DNA of 64,000 bases from Welwitschia mirabilis (lineage: Eukaryota; Gnetophyta; Gnetopsida; Welwitschiales). The stretch is taken from assembly GCA_051453625.1 (NCBI GenBank), contig JBOZIK010000001.1:291824668-291888667 (forward strand), written 5' to 3'. Shown here piece by piece: positions 11,166 through 22,711 of the stretch (positions within the stretch are counted from its first letter, which is position 1; each line of letters starts with the position of its first letter). The translations under genes and the position numbers were made by a program. Below the pieces are notes generated by a model. It made no database searches and had not been told where the DNA came from. It worked only from the letters and a program-made list of their open reading frames with translations.

Positions 11166-12218
11166 ATCCTTAAAGTTTATGAATGGATATTTAAATAAAT
11201 ATAAGAATAAAATTATGTAATATAAGGAAAGTATTTCATTAAATTTGAAAAAATATTACATCAAAGATGAGTTCATGCAATATAAAAAATGCAAAACAAT
11301 GGAAATCACATCTAAAAATGCATGAGAAAAAAGCATAAAATGAAGTGTGGAAAATGTTCTAGTGGATGCATTTTTGATGAATAATCATTATCTCAATATT
11401 TTTATCTATTTCTTATTACTTTTTGGATATCTCTTTTTGATTCTTCAAAATTTTATTTATCGTTTCTCAAATCTTTCTTATCCATTTCTTTTGGGTTTTA
11501 AGCACTTATTCTAGAAATGTATCACTTAAAGAGAAAGAAGAATAATGAGGAGGAGGAAAGAAGAAGGAGAAGGGAAATAAGATACATGAGATGCTTTTCT
11601 AATGGACTCTTAAGAATTTACTCTAGTGATAAGGGGATAATAAGAAGAAAAAGAGGCTTAAGAATAAGTTGAAGAAGGTCCTTGAGGCTCTTATCCTTCT
11701 TCTTATTCTTCCTCCTCTTGGAGTTCTCTTGGAATCCAATCCTTATTCTTGCATTTCTATACTTGGATGAATTTTTTTAGGGCTAATGATTTCTTTATAG
11801 ATTTTATCCCAATAATCACATGTAAGTATTGAAGAAAGGGAATTATGAATCAAATTTAAGACTAGACATGAGAAAGATAAATTTCTCTTATTATCTACAT
11901 GGTGCTAGGCTTCTTAAAAGGCATTTGATCATGTTAAAAGTTTTATTATCTTAGATGATTCTAATCATGTTCAAATGATTACTATGTGCATTAATAATAG
12001 AGAAGGTAAATAAGACGTATCTAATAATGAATTTAAAAAGGGCTAGTTGATTTTTATGAATGTATTTATAAATGAGAGCATCCTATTTATTAGGATCATA
12101 TTATACATTTAAAGATTCACAATAAAATCTAAGGGATTTAATAAGTAAAAATGAATGATCATCATAGTGGCTTACTCTGAAGATACTCTCTAAATATCCT
12201 AAAGTGATAATGAAAGAA
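11166..12218. other. AT-rich DNA with purine and pyrimidine tracts
   Basis: A GA-rich tract (about 11535-11580) is mirrored by a CT-rich tract (about 11690-11725). Together they form an imperfect inverted repeat with a loop of about 110 bases. No coding is recognised. Confidence 0.4.
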
Positions 12219-12223
12219 GTGCC
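12219..12223. repeat. Target site duplication GTGCC, left copy
   Basis: GTGCC immediately precedes the left LTR (12224) and recurs immediately after the right LTR at 26581-26585. A perfect 5-bp duplication at both ends shows that the two outer LTRs came in with one insertion. Confidence 0.75.
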
Positions 12224-13572
12224 TATTGTAGTGTGAATTTATACAATCTTGAAGTCTTTTAGGTACCTGTAAATCATATAATTTATATAAAACACATGCT
12301 GGTATAGACAGAAATTCACTCGAATGTCATAATCCCAATGAAGGAAGTAGTCTCAGAGTTAGCGAATTGATTTTCAAAGGTATTTTTAGTCTTTTATCTT
12401 TTACTGATTGAAAGTAATGCAATGTAAGATGAATGAATATGAAACGAAAGTGAATGGAAATGAAAATGAAATGGATTCTCTTAGTTCCTAATCCTTGTAT
12501 CATAACAACTAGCTTCTAGCCTTTCTGTTAGAAAGAATATCTTTTCTATAACTTATATCAATTAGGAAGAGCATTCAACTATTCTTAACCAACATAAACT
12601 ATAAGATATACCAAGTAGAATATGTAATATGCAATATGGAATTGAATTGTAAACCTAAATTAACCAAGATCAATCTTAATAAAGGTTGCCCTCATGATCT
12701 AAATAAATCATAGAACTGTCACTTAACTATGACCAACTTAAACCATAAAGGACATTCATAGAATTGGAATGAAAAGAGTATTTGTCTTGATTTAAAAAAC
12801 TTTACATCCACTTATAATAAAGTAACAATACCTCAATGGAAGAGACTCAGCCTAACACCAAAAAAACCCCTTTCTGTAGTCACTGGATGAATCTCTTGTC
12901 CTTCAAGCTTCTATCACAAGAATATTAAGTACAAAAGATGGTTTGGAAGTAAAGGAGAAAAGGGTATTTATAGTTTTACAATGAAAGTTCTAGAACCGTA
13001 ACCATAGATATTAGTGAAGAAAACCTTACTAGCCCACATGGATTATTTAGCCCCATTTACAATGATATTTATTTCAGAACATGAAAAAATAGTTGTTGTT
13101 TCACTTGTCATTAGGATGATATAGGGGATATCACCATGTGTTACATGTCTCCATGCCCCGTTATCAGACCTACAACTTTTTTCCCATGTAAGGGTCATCG
13201 TCCTGCATGTTGTGGGGATGACATAAGAGATGACATCATGTGCTATTTCAGTTTATCATATGCTACATGTGCTATGCTACATGTGCTACTATCTTGATAA
13301 GCAGTAGTGCTGTCATCCTGACTATCATTGGGATGATACCTCTTCCAAGCTTCTTAAGTAGAGTAAATCAACCTTCTTCACCCTTAGTATTTCTTCAATA
13401 TGCTAAGTATCTGAACATGCTAAAATGCCTATGATTATGCCAAGAATTACATGTTTTCATGATTATCTTATTGTCTCTCCACAATTAGCAGAATTACATC
13501 TAAACCTGTATAAATGTTCTGCAAAAGTACTTCAAATATACCATTAGATTCCTACAAATTGGTATCGCAACA
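12224..13572 (-). repeat. Left (3') LTR of the composite element
   Basis: On the plus strand it runs from TATTGTAGTGTG (a decayed TGTTG...) to ...ATCGCAACA, 1349 bp. It aligns along its length with 21255-22711 and 25688-26580. Palindromic TGTCATCC-type motifs lie at roughly 13095-13140, 13190-13235 and 13310-13345. Confidence 0.85.
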
Positions 13573-14042
13573 AACTAGTATAAATGTTCTACTTAGCCTT
13601 ATTAGTCCCTAACAAACTAGGCAATTAACTATATTTTAACCCAATTTGATTAAGATAATTATCAACTATAAAAATGTAATTTGAGTTCTCTTTAACATTC
13701 AGGAATAGATGACAAAAATTCATTAATACAATTACTACTGTAGCCATAAGCCCCCTACTTAACTACATTAATTTTTTTATAAGGGAAAAGAATAGGAGTA
13801 ATCATGGCATTATTTTTTTACTTTAAATGATCTAAAACATTACTTGTTAAAAAATTAGTGAGCATGCTACTACTCTTGCTAGATAAATTCCATGAAATGT
13901 ATAACATGAAAACATATCCAAATAACTCATCATAAATATATATCGTGAATACTCAAAATGATCCTTTAAAATTTAAAAATGATAAATTTTGCTTAAAATC
14001 TTAGGATAAAGTTCGAAGAACTATCCTATCTACCCCTCCCCC
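13573..14042 (-). other. 3' untranslated region, copy A
   Basis: This aligns with 16396-16990. Shared blocks include GGCAATTAACTATATT, ATTCATTAATACAATTACT, GCCCCCTACTT and AATTCCATGAAATGTAT. It contains a degenerate polypurine site next to the LTR and a second purine run (minus strand AAGTAGGGGGC) near 13750. Confidence 0.6.
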
Positions 14043-15256
14043 TGTTGCGGTGTGTATTTATGCAATGTTTCACTCTTCGATCTCAGTCTTATTAATTATA
14101 AATAAAATGCAAAATACAGTAGGCTAGTATAGTCGGGAGTGAATTAAATTTCATAATTCCATCGAAGGCCAATGGTATGGATAATAAAGAGTTTATTTCA
14201 AGAAAGAAATGTGTAATTCTAATCTACTGAAATAAATTGCAATGCATGAAAATAAAAGATGCTGATGCAAACTAATCTATGAAAAGAAACAGCGATGCAC
14301 CTAATCTAATCAAACTCAACCTCAACAAAATTTGCCCTCATAATCTATATAATTAAAGAAACCTATTACAAATCTTAAACAACATAAACTATGAGGGATA
14401 AGTTCCTATAATTATTGACAAAAAGGATAATTCATATTAAAAAGTATAAAAGACATCTGTATCACAAAGTAGTCATTTCTCAATGGAGGATAGACCATCC
14501 AACACCAAGGTAACATTTCTCTGGATTATAAGATAATTCTCCAGTCCCAAGATCTTCTGTCACAAGAATGTCAAGTACTGTTAAAGATGATTAGGGATCG
14601 AGGGGGAGATCTTTATTTATAGATAGAAAGGAAAAGGGAACTAACAAAAAAGTAAAAAATAAATCCTAGCTGAAATGCAAAGTAAAGTCGCAATATAGTA
14701 GTAAAAACGCAGGAAAACATTCAGGAAAACTATGGAAAAACAATGTCATCTTAACTGTCGTCTGAATGAAGTAGGGGATGACAAGGATTGATAATTAGAA
14801 GTCTGAATTTACTCTAGTTTAATTGCTGATCTAACTACATGTTAAGTGCTATTGATTAGTTCTGGAGATGTCATCCGTCTTGATGTCTAGACGATGAGGT
14901 AAACGATGACATATGATAGATTAGATCTCAGTTTGTTTGGAAGTTATCTAGATGTGAACTCTATCATTTTCTTAATTGAAGTTATTATCCTAACTGTTGT
15001 GTGGACAATGGAGGAGACGATAGTCTTTTCTAGATTTTTTATTAGTGGAATTGCTTTATTATCTACAAGAATCACGATTCAAAATAATATTTATCTGTAT
15101 CTGCATGATATGATCATATTTTATCTGGAGTTTGCATGTTTTTGTCTTGTACTCCATGATTCTTAATTATCATAAGAACTAATCATTTATCTATTAATTT
15201 ATTTGCAAAACAACTTATAATACCCTATCAAATACACATAAGTTGGCATTGCAACA
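14043..15256 (-). repeat. Athila-family LTR, apparently solo
   Basis: On the plus strand it begins TGTTGCGGTGTGTATTTATGC and ends GGCATTGCAACA, 1214 bp with 6-bp inverted termini TGTTGC/GCAACA. The termini match the LTR of the element at 6114-7175 in inverted orientation. Flanking pentamers CCCCC and TCCTT differ only by C/T changes, which would fit a decayed target duplication but is weak. Palindromic motifs lie near 14740-14785, 14865-14912 and 14985-15025. Confidence 0.75.
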
Positions 15257-15457
15257 TCCTTGAAGATCATTAATTCCTTCTCAAAATGTGAAGCATTGGA
15301 ATAATCTGAAATGCCTCTAGAAGTACTAGTATTTGTGCATTTCTATGATTTTCTCCTTAAATCTTAATAATTATCATTTTGTGCTTAAACCTATTTAAAT
15401 GTCTTGTAAAACTACTCAAAATACCCTATCAAAACCATATAATCTGGCATCATAACA
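15257..15457 (-). repeat. 5' fragment of another Athila-family LTR
   Basis: It ends ...GGCATCATAACA on the plus strand and aligns with the last 190 bases of the left LTR (13385-13572). It is followed on the right by TAGACTTCCACTT (15458-15470). On the minus strand that is AAGTGGAAGTCTA, the polypurine tract. The remainder of this LTR is missing. Confidence 0.65.
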
Positions 15458-15470
15458 TAGACTTCCACTT

Positions 15471-15936
15471 AGTCTTATTAGTTTCTAATAAAATTGGTAA
15501 ATGATTATACTTATTAGCTAAGTTGACTAAGATAAAACACTATTTAAGGATATGTAAATCAAGTTCATAAATCTGAGTATGTAGGAGTAAATCATACAAT
15601 TAAATAAACTAAAATGTTTTACCTTGAGAGATGAAATGATGATGGTTTTATTTAGAGTATCATTTGGATGATTATGGGGATGACAAGCAGTTAAAAATCA
15701 ATCTGTAAAATTAATTTCTTGTAATCATGTTCACCAAAAAATAAGATTAAAACACTTGCTTGTGCATTAGGCCCTTACTTAAAACATTTAGCACATCAAA
15801 AAGATAAAAATTGGATGTCACAAACAAAATAATCATCATATGATATGACCATAATAAGTTAGATAAATGATATTCATATATAATTATAAAAAGTAATAAC
15901 TCAAAAAGGATATTCATAGATCAAACAATAAGTCTA
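15471..15936. other. Untranslated internal sequence of the Athila family
   Basis: The left part resembles the 3' untranslated copies at 13573 and 16396 (for example ACTTAGTCTTATTAG, then TGACTAAGATAA). The right part leads into the plus-strand LTR at 15937 through AATAAGTCTA, a shortened polypurine site. A GATGATTATGGGGATGACA motif lies near 15665-15690. Confidence 0.45.
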
Positions 15937-16295
15937 TGTTGCAATGCCAACTTATGTGTATTTGATAGGGTATTTTGAGTTGTTTTGCAGATAAACTAAT
16001 AGATAAATGCCAAGTTCCTATGATAATTGAGAATCCAGGAGCACAAGATGAAAACATACAATTTATCAAATAATTCACGAGTATTTCATATAGATATGGA
16101 TAAATTGGATTTTTAGGTAATTATTTCTACAAACAATAAGGTATCACAATGACAAAGGTTCAAGAAAAGACTGTTGTCCCCTATGTCGTCCATACGACAA
16201 GAAGGACGACAACCCTAATTCAGTGATAGATAGACTTCTTTCCAGATAACTTAAAGTTGAACTGAACATCTTCTTACCATACATCATCATCCACA
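15937..16295 (+). repeat. Plus-strand Athila-family LTR, cut by a gap
   Basis: It starts TGTTGCAATGCCAACTTATG and follows the LTR at 6114 base for base in layout, including a palindromic motif about 235 bases in (16169-16213). There TGTCGTCC (16184-16191) and GGACGACA (16204-16211) form a perfect 8-bp inverted repeat. A 100-N gap (16296-16395) removes the rest. Confidence 0.75.
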
Positions 16296-16395
16296 NNNNN
16301 NNNNNNNNNNNNNNNNNNNNNNNNNNNNNNNNNNNNNNNNNNNNNNNNNNNNNNNNNNNNNNNNNNNNNNNNNNNNNNNNNNNNNNNNNNNNNNN

Positions 16396-18061
16396 AGTAG
16401 GCGATTAACTATATTATGAGCAAATTTAACTAAAGTAATCATTAACTAAAGAAATGGAATTTGAGTTCCATTCATCATGTAGGATTAGATGACTAAAATT
16501 CATTGATACAATTACTGCTATAGTCATACGCCCCCACTTAAATACATTACAATAGACCAAATAAATGTCATACACATAAATAAGTTATAGAATGTAACAC
16601 TAATAGTTCAGAAAAATGATAATCTATATGTATAAATTAAGAAAGTAATGCTAAAACTGATATGTAAGCTTAAGTAGTAATAATCTCAAAGAATAATGTA
16701 TAAAAATTTAATTAATGTTTTCTACAAGGGCAAAGTATAGGAGTAATCATGGCATTCTTTTTTCTTTAAATGATTTGAAACATAGCTGTTGGAAAAATCA
16801 ATAAGTGTGCTATAGTGCTCCTATTAAATAAATTCCATGAAATGTATTTAAGTAACATGAAATCATATCAAACAACTCATCATAAATATGTATCATAAAA
16901 GCTCAAAGTGATCCTTTAAAATTTAAAAATGATAAATTTTTATTTAATATCTTAGGAGAAAGCTCAAAAAGCTATTCTTTTCCTTTTATAGAAAAAGCAA
17001 GATGTCCTAGATTACATAAAGGGGAAAGGATAACTATCATTCCCTCTATTATGGGGATGATAGATGTGAGACGATAATGTTTAAAAGCAGTTGTTTAGAT
17101 ATATTAGAAAATTTCCAAAAAGATCTAACAACAAGCAAGTAGTGGAAAAATAGCAAAAACACAAAAAGATGATAAAAAGTAAAGAAATGTCTAGAAACGC
17201 ATGACCATGATGAAAGAAGCTTATAAAACATAAGAATGTATGAAGTAGTAGAAAGAAATGCTTCAGAACTATTCCTTCAATGTGTCCTAGAATCCATAAG
17301 TGTTCAAAATTTGCAAGTGGATGTATACAAAACCAAAAAACCCACATAGAAAAACATTAGCATAAAACAAAAAGATCACGTCAATTAAAGTGAAAGAAAT
17401 GCATCAACTAAAAGTGCTAAAAAGAAAAATAACCTTTACAAAGAAAACCTATAAGTGAAAATAAAAAGATAAATAGAGAATTCCCAAATGATCAGGTTCT
17501 AATTATAATGTGGAAAAAGATACTGTAATGACTTTTAAAATCCCAAATAAAATGACTAAAAAAAATATAATGAAAATGGACAACTGGGAATATGAAGAAG
17601 ATTTGCTTACCTACCCAAAATTCATTCATAACAAAGTCCCTTGGAAGAATCATAAAATCACTTGATAAGAATGCATGACATAATGTAAAAATTCATAAAG
17701 TTCCACTAAAATGGACAATGATTATGACGATGTCAAGTATGTCTAATGTTATCAAATAATAAATGATAAGATAAAAAGGTATTAAAATAGGAAATTAGAA
17801 GATATCATCTCCAAAAATAATACTAAAATCCAAAAAAAAGTAAAGTGAACATGTGGAAGTACTATAAATAAATAAAAATGAGTCTAGAAAATAAGCAATG
17901 CCTCTGATAATATTAGGGACATCACTAATCTTGTAGTCTATAACTACATTTTTATTCTTACCATGATGAGGGGAGTGCAACCACTATTAGAGAAGTAGGA
18001 ACCCACATAGCATGGCCAACTAACCCCCCAGTGGAGTTCCAAAAGCTATCATATCACACTG
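16396..18061 (-). other. 3' untranslated region, copy B
   Basis: The left 590 bases align with 13573-14042. The rest is A-rich on the plus strand (T-rich in element orientation), like the 3' part of the element at 1-7175. Open frames at 17049-17347 and 17795-17980 are hydrophobic low-complexity and unlikely to be genes. A palindromic motif lies near 17033-17080. A 505-N gap (18062-18566) follows. Confidence 0.5.
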
Positions 18062-18566
18062 NNNNNNNNNNNNNNNNNNNNNNNNNNNNNNNNNNNNNNN
18101 NNNNNNNNNNNNNNNNNNNNNNNNNNNNNNNNNNNNNNNNNNNNNNNNNNNNNNNNNNNNNNNNNNNNNNNNNNNNNNNNNNNNNNNNNNNNNNNNNNNN
18201 NNNNNNNNNNNNNNNNNNNNNNNNNNNNNNNNNNNNNNNNNNNNNNNNNNNNNNNNNNNNNNNNNNNNNNNNNNNNNNNNNNNNNNNNNNNNNNNNNNNN
18301 NNNNNNNNNNNNNNNNNNNNNNNNNNNNNNNNNNNNNNNNNNNNNNNNNNNNNNNNNNNNNNNNNNNNNNNNNNNNNNNNNNNNNNNNNNNNNNNNNNNN
18401 NNNNNNNNNNNNNNNNNNNNNNNNNNNNNNNNNNNNNNNNNNNNNNNNNNNNNNNNNNNNNNNNNNNNNNNNNNNNNNNNNNNNNNNNNNNNNNNNNNNN
18501 NNNNNNNNNNNNNNNNNNNNNNNNNNNNNNNNNNNNNNNNNNNNNNNNNNNNNNNNNNNNNNNNNN

Positions 18567-20464
18567 TTCTTAACCTTTTATCCATTAACTTCTGAATTTC
18601 CCAAGTGTTTAAATTGGAAGTTTCAATAGAGCCATTTAAAATGTATTTTTTCTGAAAGATAAGAACCTAATCATTAAGAAGTTTAACTAGTTGTGTAAAA
18701 AGAGCACTCAAGTATTGTAATTTTCGAAAAAATAAGGGCAAATCAAATAAAAACTAATTGATAAAACATAAAGGGTATGCAATCATTTTGGAGTATAATC
18801 AATTGGATATAAAGAAAGTAAAATAATAAAATCTTGATGGCACAATTTTCAAAATCTAAATAAGAGATAAAGAAAGGATAGATTTCATTGACAAATAATC
18901 TCTTATGATCACAGTGTAAAGCATAAGTATCATTATATAATTCATTCAAGGTACTACTCATAGAATGGATCTAAGAAATCTTTAAAGGCTTTTCAGAATG
19001 TTTAATAAGATTGAGAAGCTCCTTAATATTTAACTAAAAGCATGCATTATCATCAAGAAGATAAGGCTTTCTCCAATGTAAAATTCTAAGATATTCCAAA
19101 TCAAACTTTTAAAAAGAATAACTATTAAAAGAACAAGGTATAGTGGACTTAGTAAAAAAAGAATGAATGTTACTTTGAGGATCATATGAATGTTTAAAAG
19201 GAATATATTAAAAGACAAGAGAAATATACTCTTCGAAGTAATGGGTGTTATGAGAGTCAAGGAAGGGAACATGGTCTTGAGAATTATATGAAGGTATCAT
19301 TAGAAAAGTTGAAGAAAGATTATCATTATCAAGGTTATGAGGTAATGTGAAGGTGAAAGTAGAAGTGGAAGGAGGATTAAAGGGAAGGATGTAATTTGAA
19401 ATTGTACACGAAGGCATACATGGAGAGAATGTAGAATTATGGATATAATGAACAAGTCAATTCTTTATGAAGTTTGAATGAATCTCTATGGGTCCTTCAT
19501 TGCTTTTGAGTTTTTCACTAGTATCCATATCATTGGTTGGGTGGATTATTTCTGTACTTTTCTCATCATTACTTGTAACTATATCTTCCTTCTCTTATTG
19601 AAGATCACTTTCATTCTCTAAATAATTGAATTCATGAAAAATATTATCAAGAGAAATAAGAGATCCATCTTCATCATTGATTAAAAGGTTTTCAATTTTC
19701 TCATGATTGGATTCCTCATCTCGATTGTCTAGCAGTAAATAAATAGTAAGGATATAATCTAATATCTCAATATCATCATCTAATGAATGGTCATCTTCAT
19801 TCCAATAGTTGAAATATTATGTTGTGTTATTATTTTCTATCTTTTTTTTATCTTTTAAGGAGTAGGATGTTGAATTGTGATTCACAATTTCATCTTCAAG
19901 TTGAAAGAAAGAATCATCATCATCAGTGGTTTTTATGTTTTATTCATTTTCCTCAAAGGATGAATTAGAATAGTTGTGATGATATTGTGTTGTAAAAGAT
20001 CCTTGAATATGTAATAGTGATTGTTGCAAGTTCTCAACTAATTTTTCCAAGTCCTTATTGTTGTTTTCTTGGTTCTTTGTCATTTTAGTAATCATTTCTC
20101 TTAATGGATCTTTTTCTTCCTCGTAGTAGTTGATGGAAGATGGTTCTTCTTGGTAGTAATGCATGGAAGATGATTGGAATTAACAAAGTTAATTATAAGA
20201 AGTTTGTCTAAATGAGGTGAAATCCCTAAAATATGGAGAATCTTCATCATCATGTCTATATGAGGCTTGAAAAGAGGAGGAAAAAGAATAAGAAGGTTGA
20301 AAATAGGAAGGAGCTCAATTCTTATTTTCAACATTATTTTGTGATGGTCTCCCTCTTTCAGTAAAAATTTCTCGAAGTGTTTTCTTACCAAGGTCCTCAT
20401 CATTTTGTAAGTTTCTTCTCCTTTCAGAAATAAGTTTTACAATGGTCCTTCTATTACTATTCAT
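18567..20464 (-). pseudogene. Long decayed frame of unknown function in an Athila-like element
   Basis: One minus-strand frame can be followed from an ATG at 20464 to the gap at 18566, about 630 codons with about ten stops, several of which are one transition from CAA. I recognise no domain. Visible features are an arginine-rich start, a serine/tyrosine-rich part, a likely coiled coil (about 20110-19960, ENNNKDLEKLVENLQQSL) and a long acidic, asparagine-rich middle (19920-19480). The hydrophobic end holds FMFYQLV (18751-18771), shared with the element at 1-7175. It starts about 770 bases after the primer site, where gag normally lies, but no gag or zinc knuckle is seen. Confidence 0.6.
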
Positions 20465-21233
20465 TGAAGCCAACAAGAAGAATGAAATAAGAGAATTTTA
20501 ATTCAAGATGGTAAGGAAGATAAGTACATAATTAAGATCAAGTTTCCCTCTCTTAGATGATTAATTATTTAAAAATGCTATTTGTTAACACTCAAAAAAT
20601 ATCAGATTATTATTGGAAATTGACTATAAAGAGAAAAGAAAATGAAATAGAAAAAGGAAATCCCATAATTTGTATACTTGTGTTGTGCATACTTGGATTT
20701 TGTTTTAAAGTCAAATAATTCTCTTTCTGATATTTTTGTTAATCAAGTTCCTATTTCATCTTTCTACTAGAATTCTTTGTATTCTTACATGCACAAACAG
20801 TAAACAAAAACTGGAATCAAATGAAATGGACCATCGTCCACTTGGATATGAGGATGACAGGGGGGACAACGATCATAGAAAAACTAAACTCTAAAAACTT
20901 AAAAAGGAAAGATTACTGAAAATAGGACTATCATCCAATCTATTTTGTGGATGACATATAAGATAAAAGTATTTTTATTACTAAACTATGAGTAGAAGAA
21001 AAATTGTAAAAATAGAAAATAAATTCAAATTTCAGAACTGTCATGCCCTCTTTCATCAGGACAACAAAAAAAATGATAGGGTCCTTAAAAAAATTATGGA
21101 AAATAAAATCTTGCACTAATAAATCTACCTTAAACTACATTAGAAATACAACATTAATTCAAATAAATGACCTAAAAAAAATATTCAAGATACTTATCTG
21201 GTTAATGACAATTTTCTTAGCTCCTTGCAGCCT
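20465..21233 (-). other. 5' leader with three palindromic motifs
   Basis: Between the primer site and the long frame, TGTCATCC-type motifs lie at 20831-20876, 20928-20966 and 21038-21079. The number and placement match the three motifs in the leader of the element at 1-7175. Confidence 0.65.
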
Positions 21234-21251
21234 TCCTTGGCAATAATGCCA
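21234..21251 (-). promoter_or_regulatory. Primer binding site, tRNA-Asp type
   Basis: The plus strand reads TCCTTGGCAATAATGCCA, against TCCCCGGCAACGGCGCCA for the tRNA-Asp 3' end: 12 of 18 identical, with all six differences C-to-T or G-to-A. It lies three bases from the LTR edge at 21255. Confidence 0.8.
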
Positions 21252-21254
21252 AAA

Positions 21255-22711
21255 TGTTGTAATGTGAATTTATGCAATCTTAAAGTCTTTTAGATATGTA
21301 TAAATCATATAACTTGCAAAAAACACATGCTAGTATAGATGGGAGTTTACTCAAATGTCATAATCCCAATGAAGGCACTAGGCTCAGAGTTAAAGAATTA
21401 ATTTCTAAAGGTATTTTTAGTTTTTTATCTTTTACCGACTAAAAGTAATGTAATGCAAGATGAATGAATATGAAATGCAAGTGAATAGAAATGAAAACAA
21501 AATGGATTCTCTTAATTCCTAATCCTTCTATCACAAGGAATGGCTTCTATTCTTTCTATTACAAAGAGTATTTTCTCTATAACTCATATCAACTAGGAAG
21601 AGCATTTAATTACTTCTTAACCAACATAAACTATGAGATCTACTAAGTAGAATATGCAATATGTAATATGGAATGAAATGGACATGCAATGCAAATATAC
21701 TACTAACCAAGGTCAACCTTAATAAAGGTTGCCTAATGATATAAATAAATCATAAAACTGTTACTTAACTATGATCAAATTAAACCATGAGGGACATTTA
21801 CAGAATTAGAATGAAAATAGTATTTGTATTGATTCAAAGGACTTTATGTCCACTTACAATAGAATAACAATACCTCAATGGAAGAGACACAACCTAACAC
21901 TCAGAAAACCCCTTTCTACAGTCACTGGATAGATCTCTTATCCTTCAAGCTTCTATCACAAGCATATCAAGTATAAAAAGATGGTTTAGAAGTGAAGGAG
22001 GAAAGAGTATTTATAGTTTTATAATGAATCATAACCCTAGACATTGGTGAGAAAAACCCTAGCAAGACACGTGGGTTGCTTAACCCCATTTATAACAATA
22101 TTTATTTCAAAACATGCAAAAATTATTGTCATCCTGAATGTCATGGGGATGACCATGAGGATGAAGCCATGTTTTACTTACCTCCATGTGCTCCATTTGA
22201 TACCGTTAGCCTCATCTGTTATCTGCCCATGTTACTGATGCTGTCATTCTGCATGTTGTCCAGATGACTGAGGGGATAACACCCTCTCTTCATGTGCTCC
22301 ATGTGCTACTGTCAGCGTTTCCATGTCATGATGGGTAGTAGTCTTTCATCCTGACTATCGTGGGAATGATCTAGGAGACGATGCCCATGTGCTCCATGTG
22401 CTGCTCCATGTGTTTCTACCATTTTGGTAGCAGTTCTATCGTCCCATCTATCATGGAAACAATAGTGGGGATGACACCTCTCCTAAGCTCCTCAAGTGGA
22501 GTAAATTAGCCTTCTTCATTCTTAGTTCTCCTTCAATATGCTAAGTATCAAAACATGCCTGAAATGCCTCTAATTATGCCAAGAATTACATGTTTCCATG
22601 ATCATTCTATCATCTCTCCATAATCAGCAGAATTACATCTAAACTTTAATAAATGTCCTATAAAAGTACTTCAAATACACCATTAAATTCCTATAAATGG
22701 GCATCGCAAAA
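21255..22711 (-). repeat. Middle LTR, acting as 5' LTR for the internal region to its left
   Basis: The plus strand runs from TGTTGTAATGTGAATTTATGC to ATCGCAAAA, about 1457 bp. It aligns with 12224-13572 but carries extra CATGTGCTCC repeats. Four palindromic motifs lie at 22127-22168, 22241-22282, 22341-22382 and 22435-22476. The adjoining primer site marks it as a 5' LTR. Confidence 0.8.

Noticed and set aside
17049-17347. Two overlapping hydrophobic minus-strand frames
   Set aside because: Low-complexity Phe/Leu composition from an A-rich (T-rich in element sense) untranslated stretch, with no conserved block.
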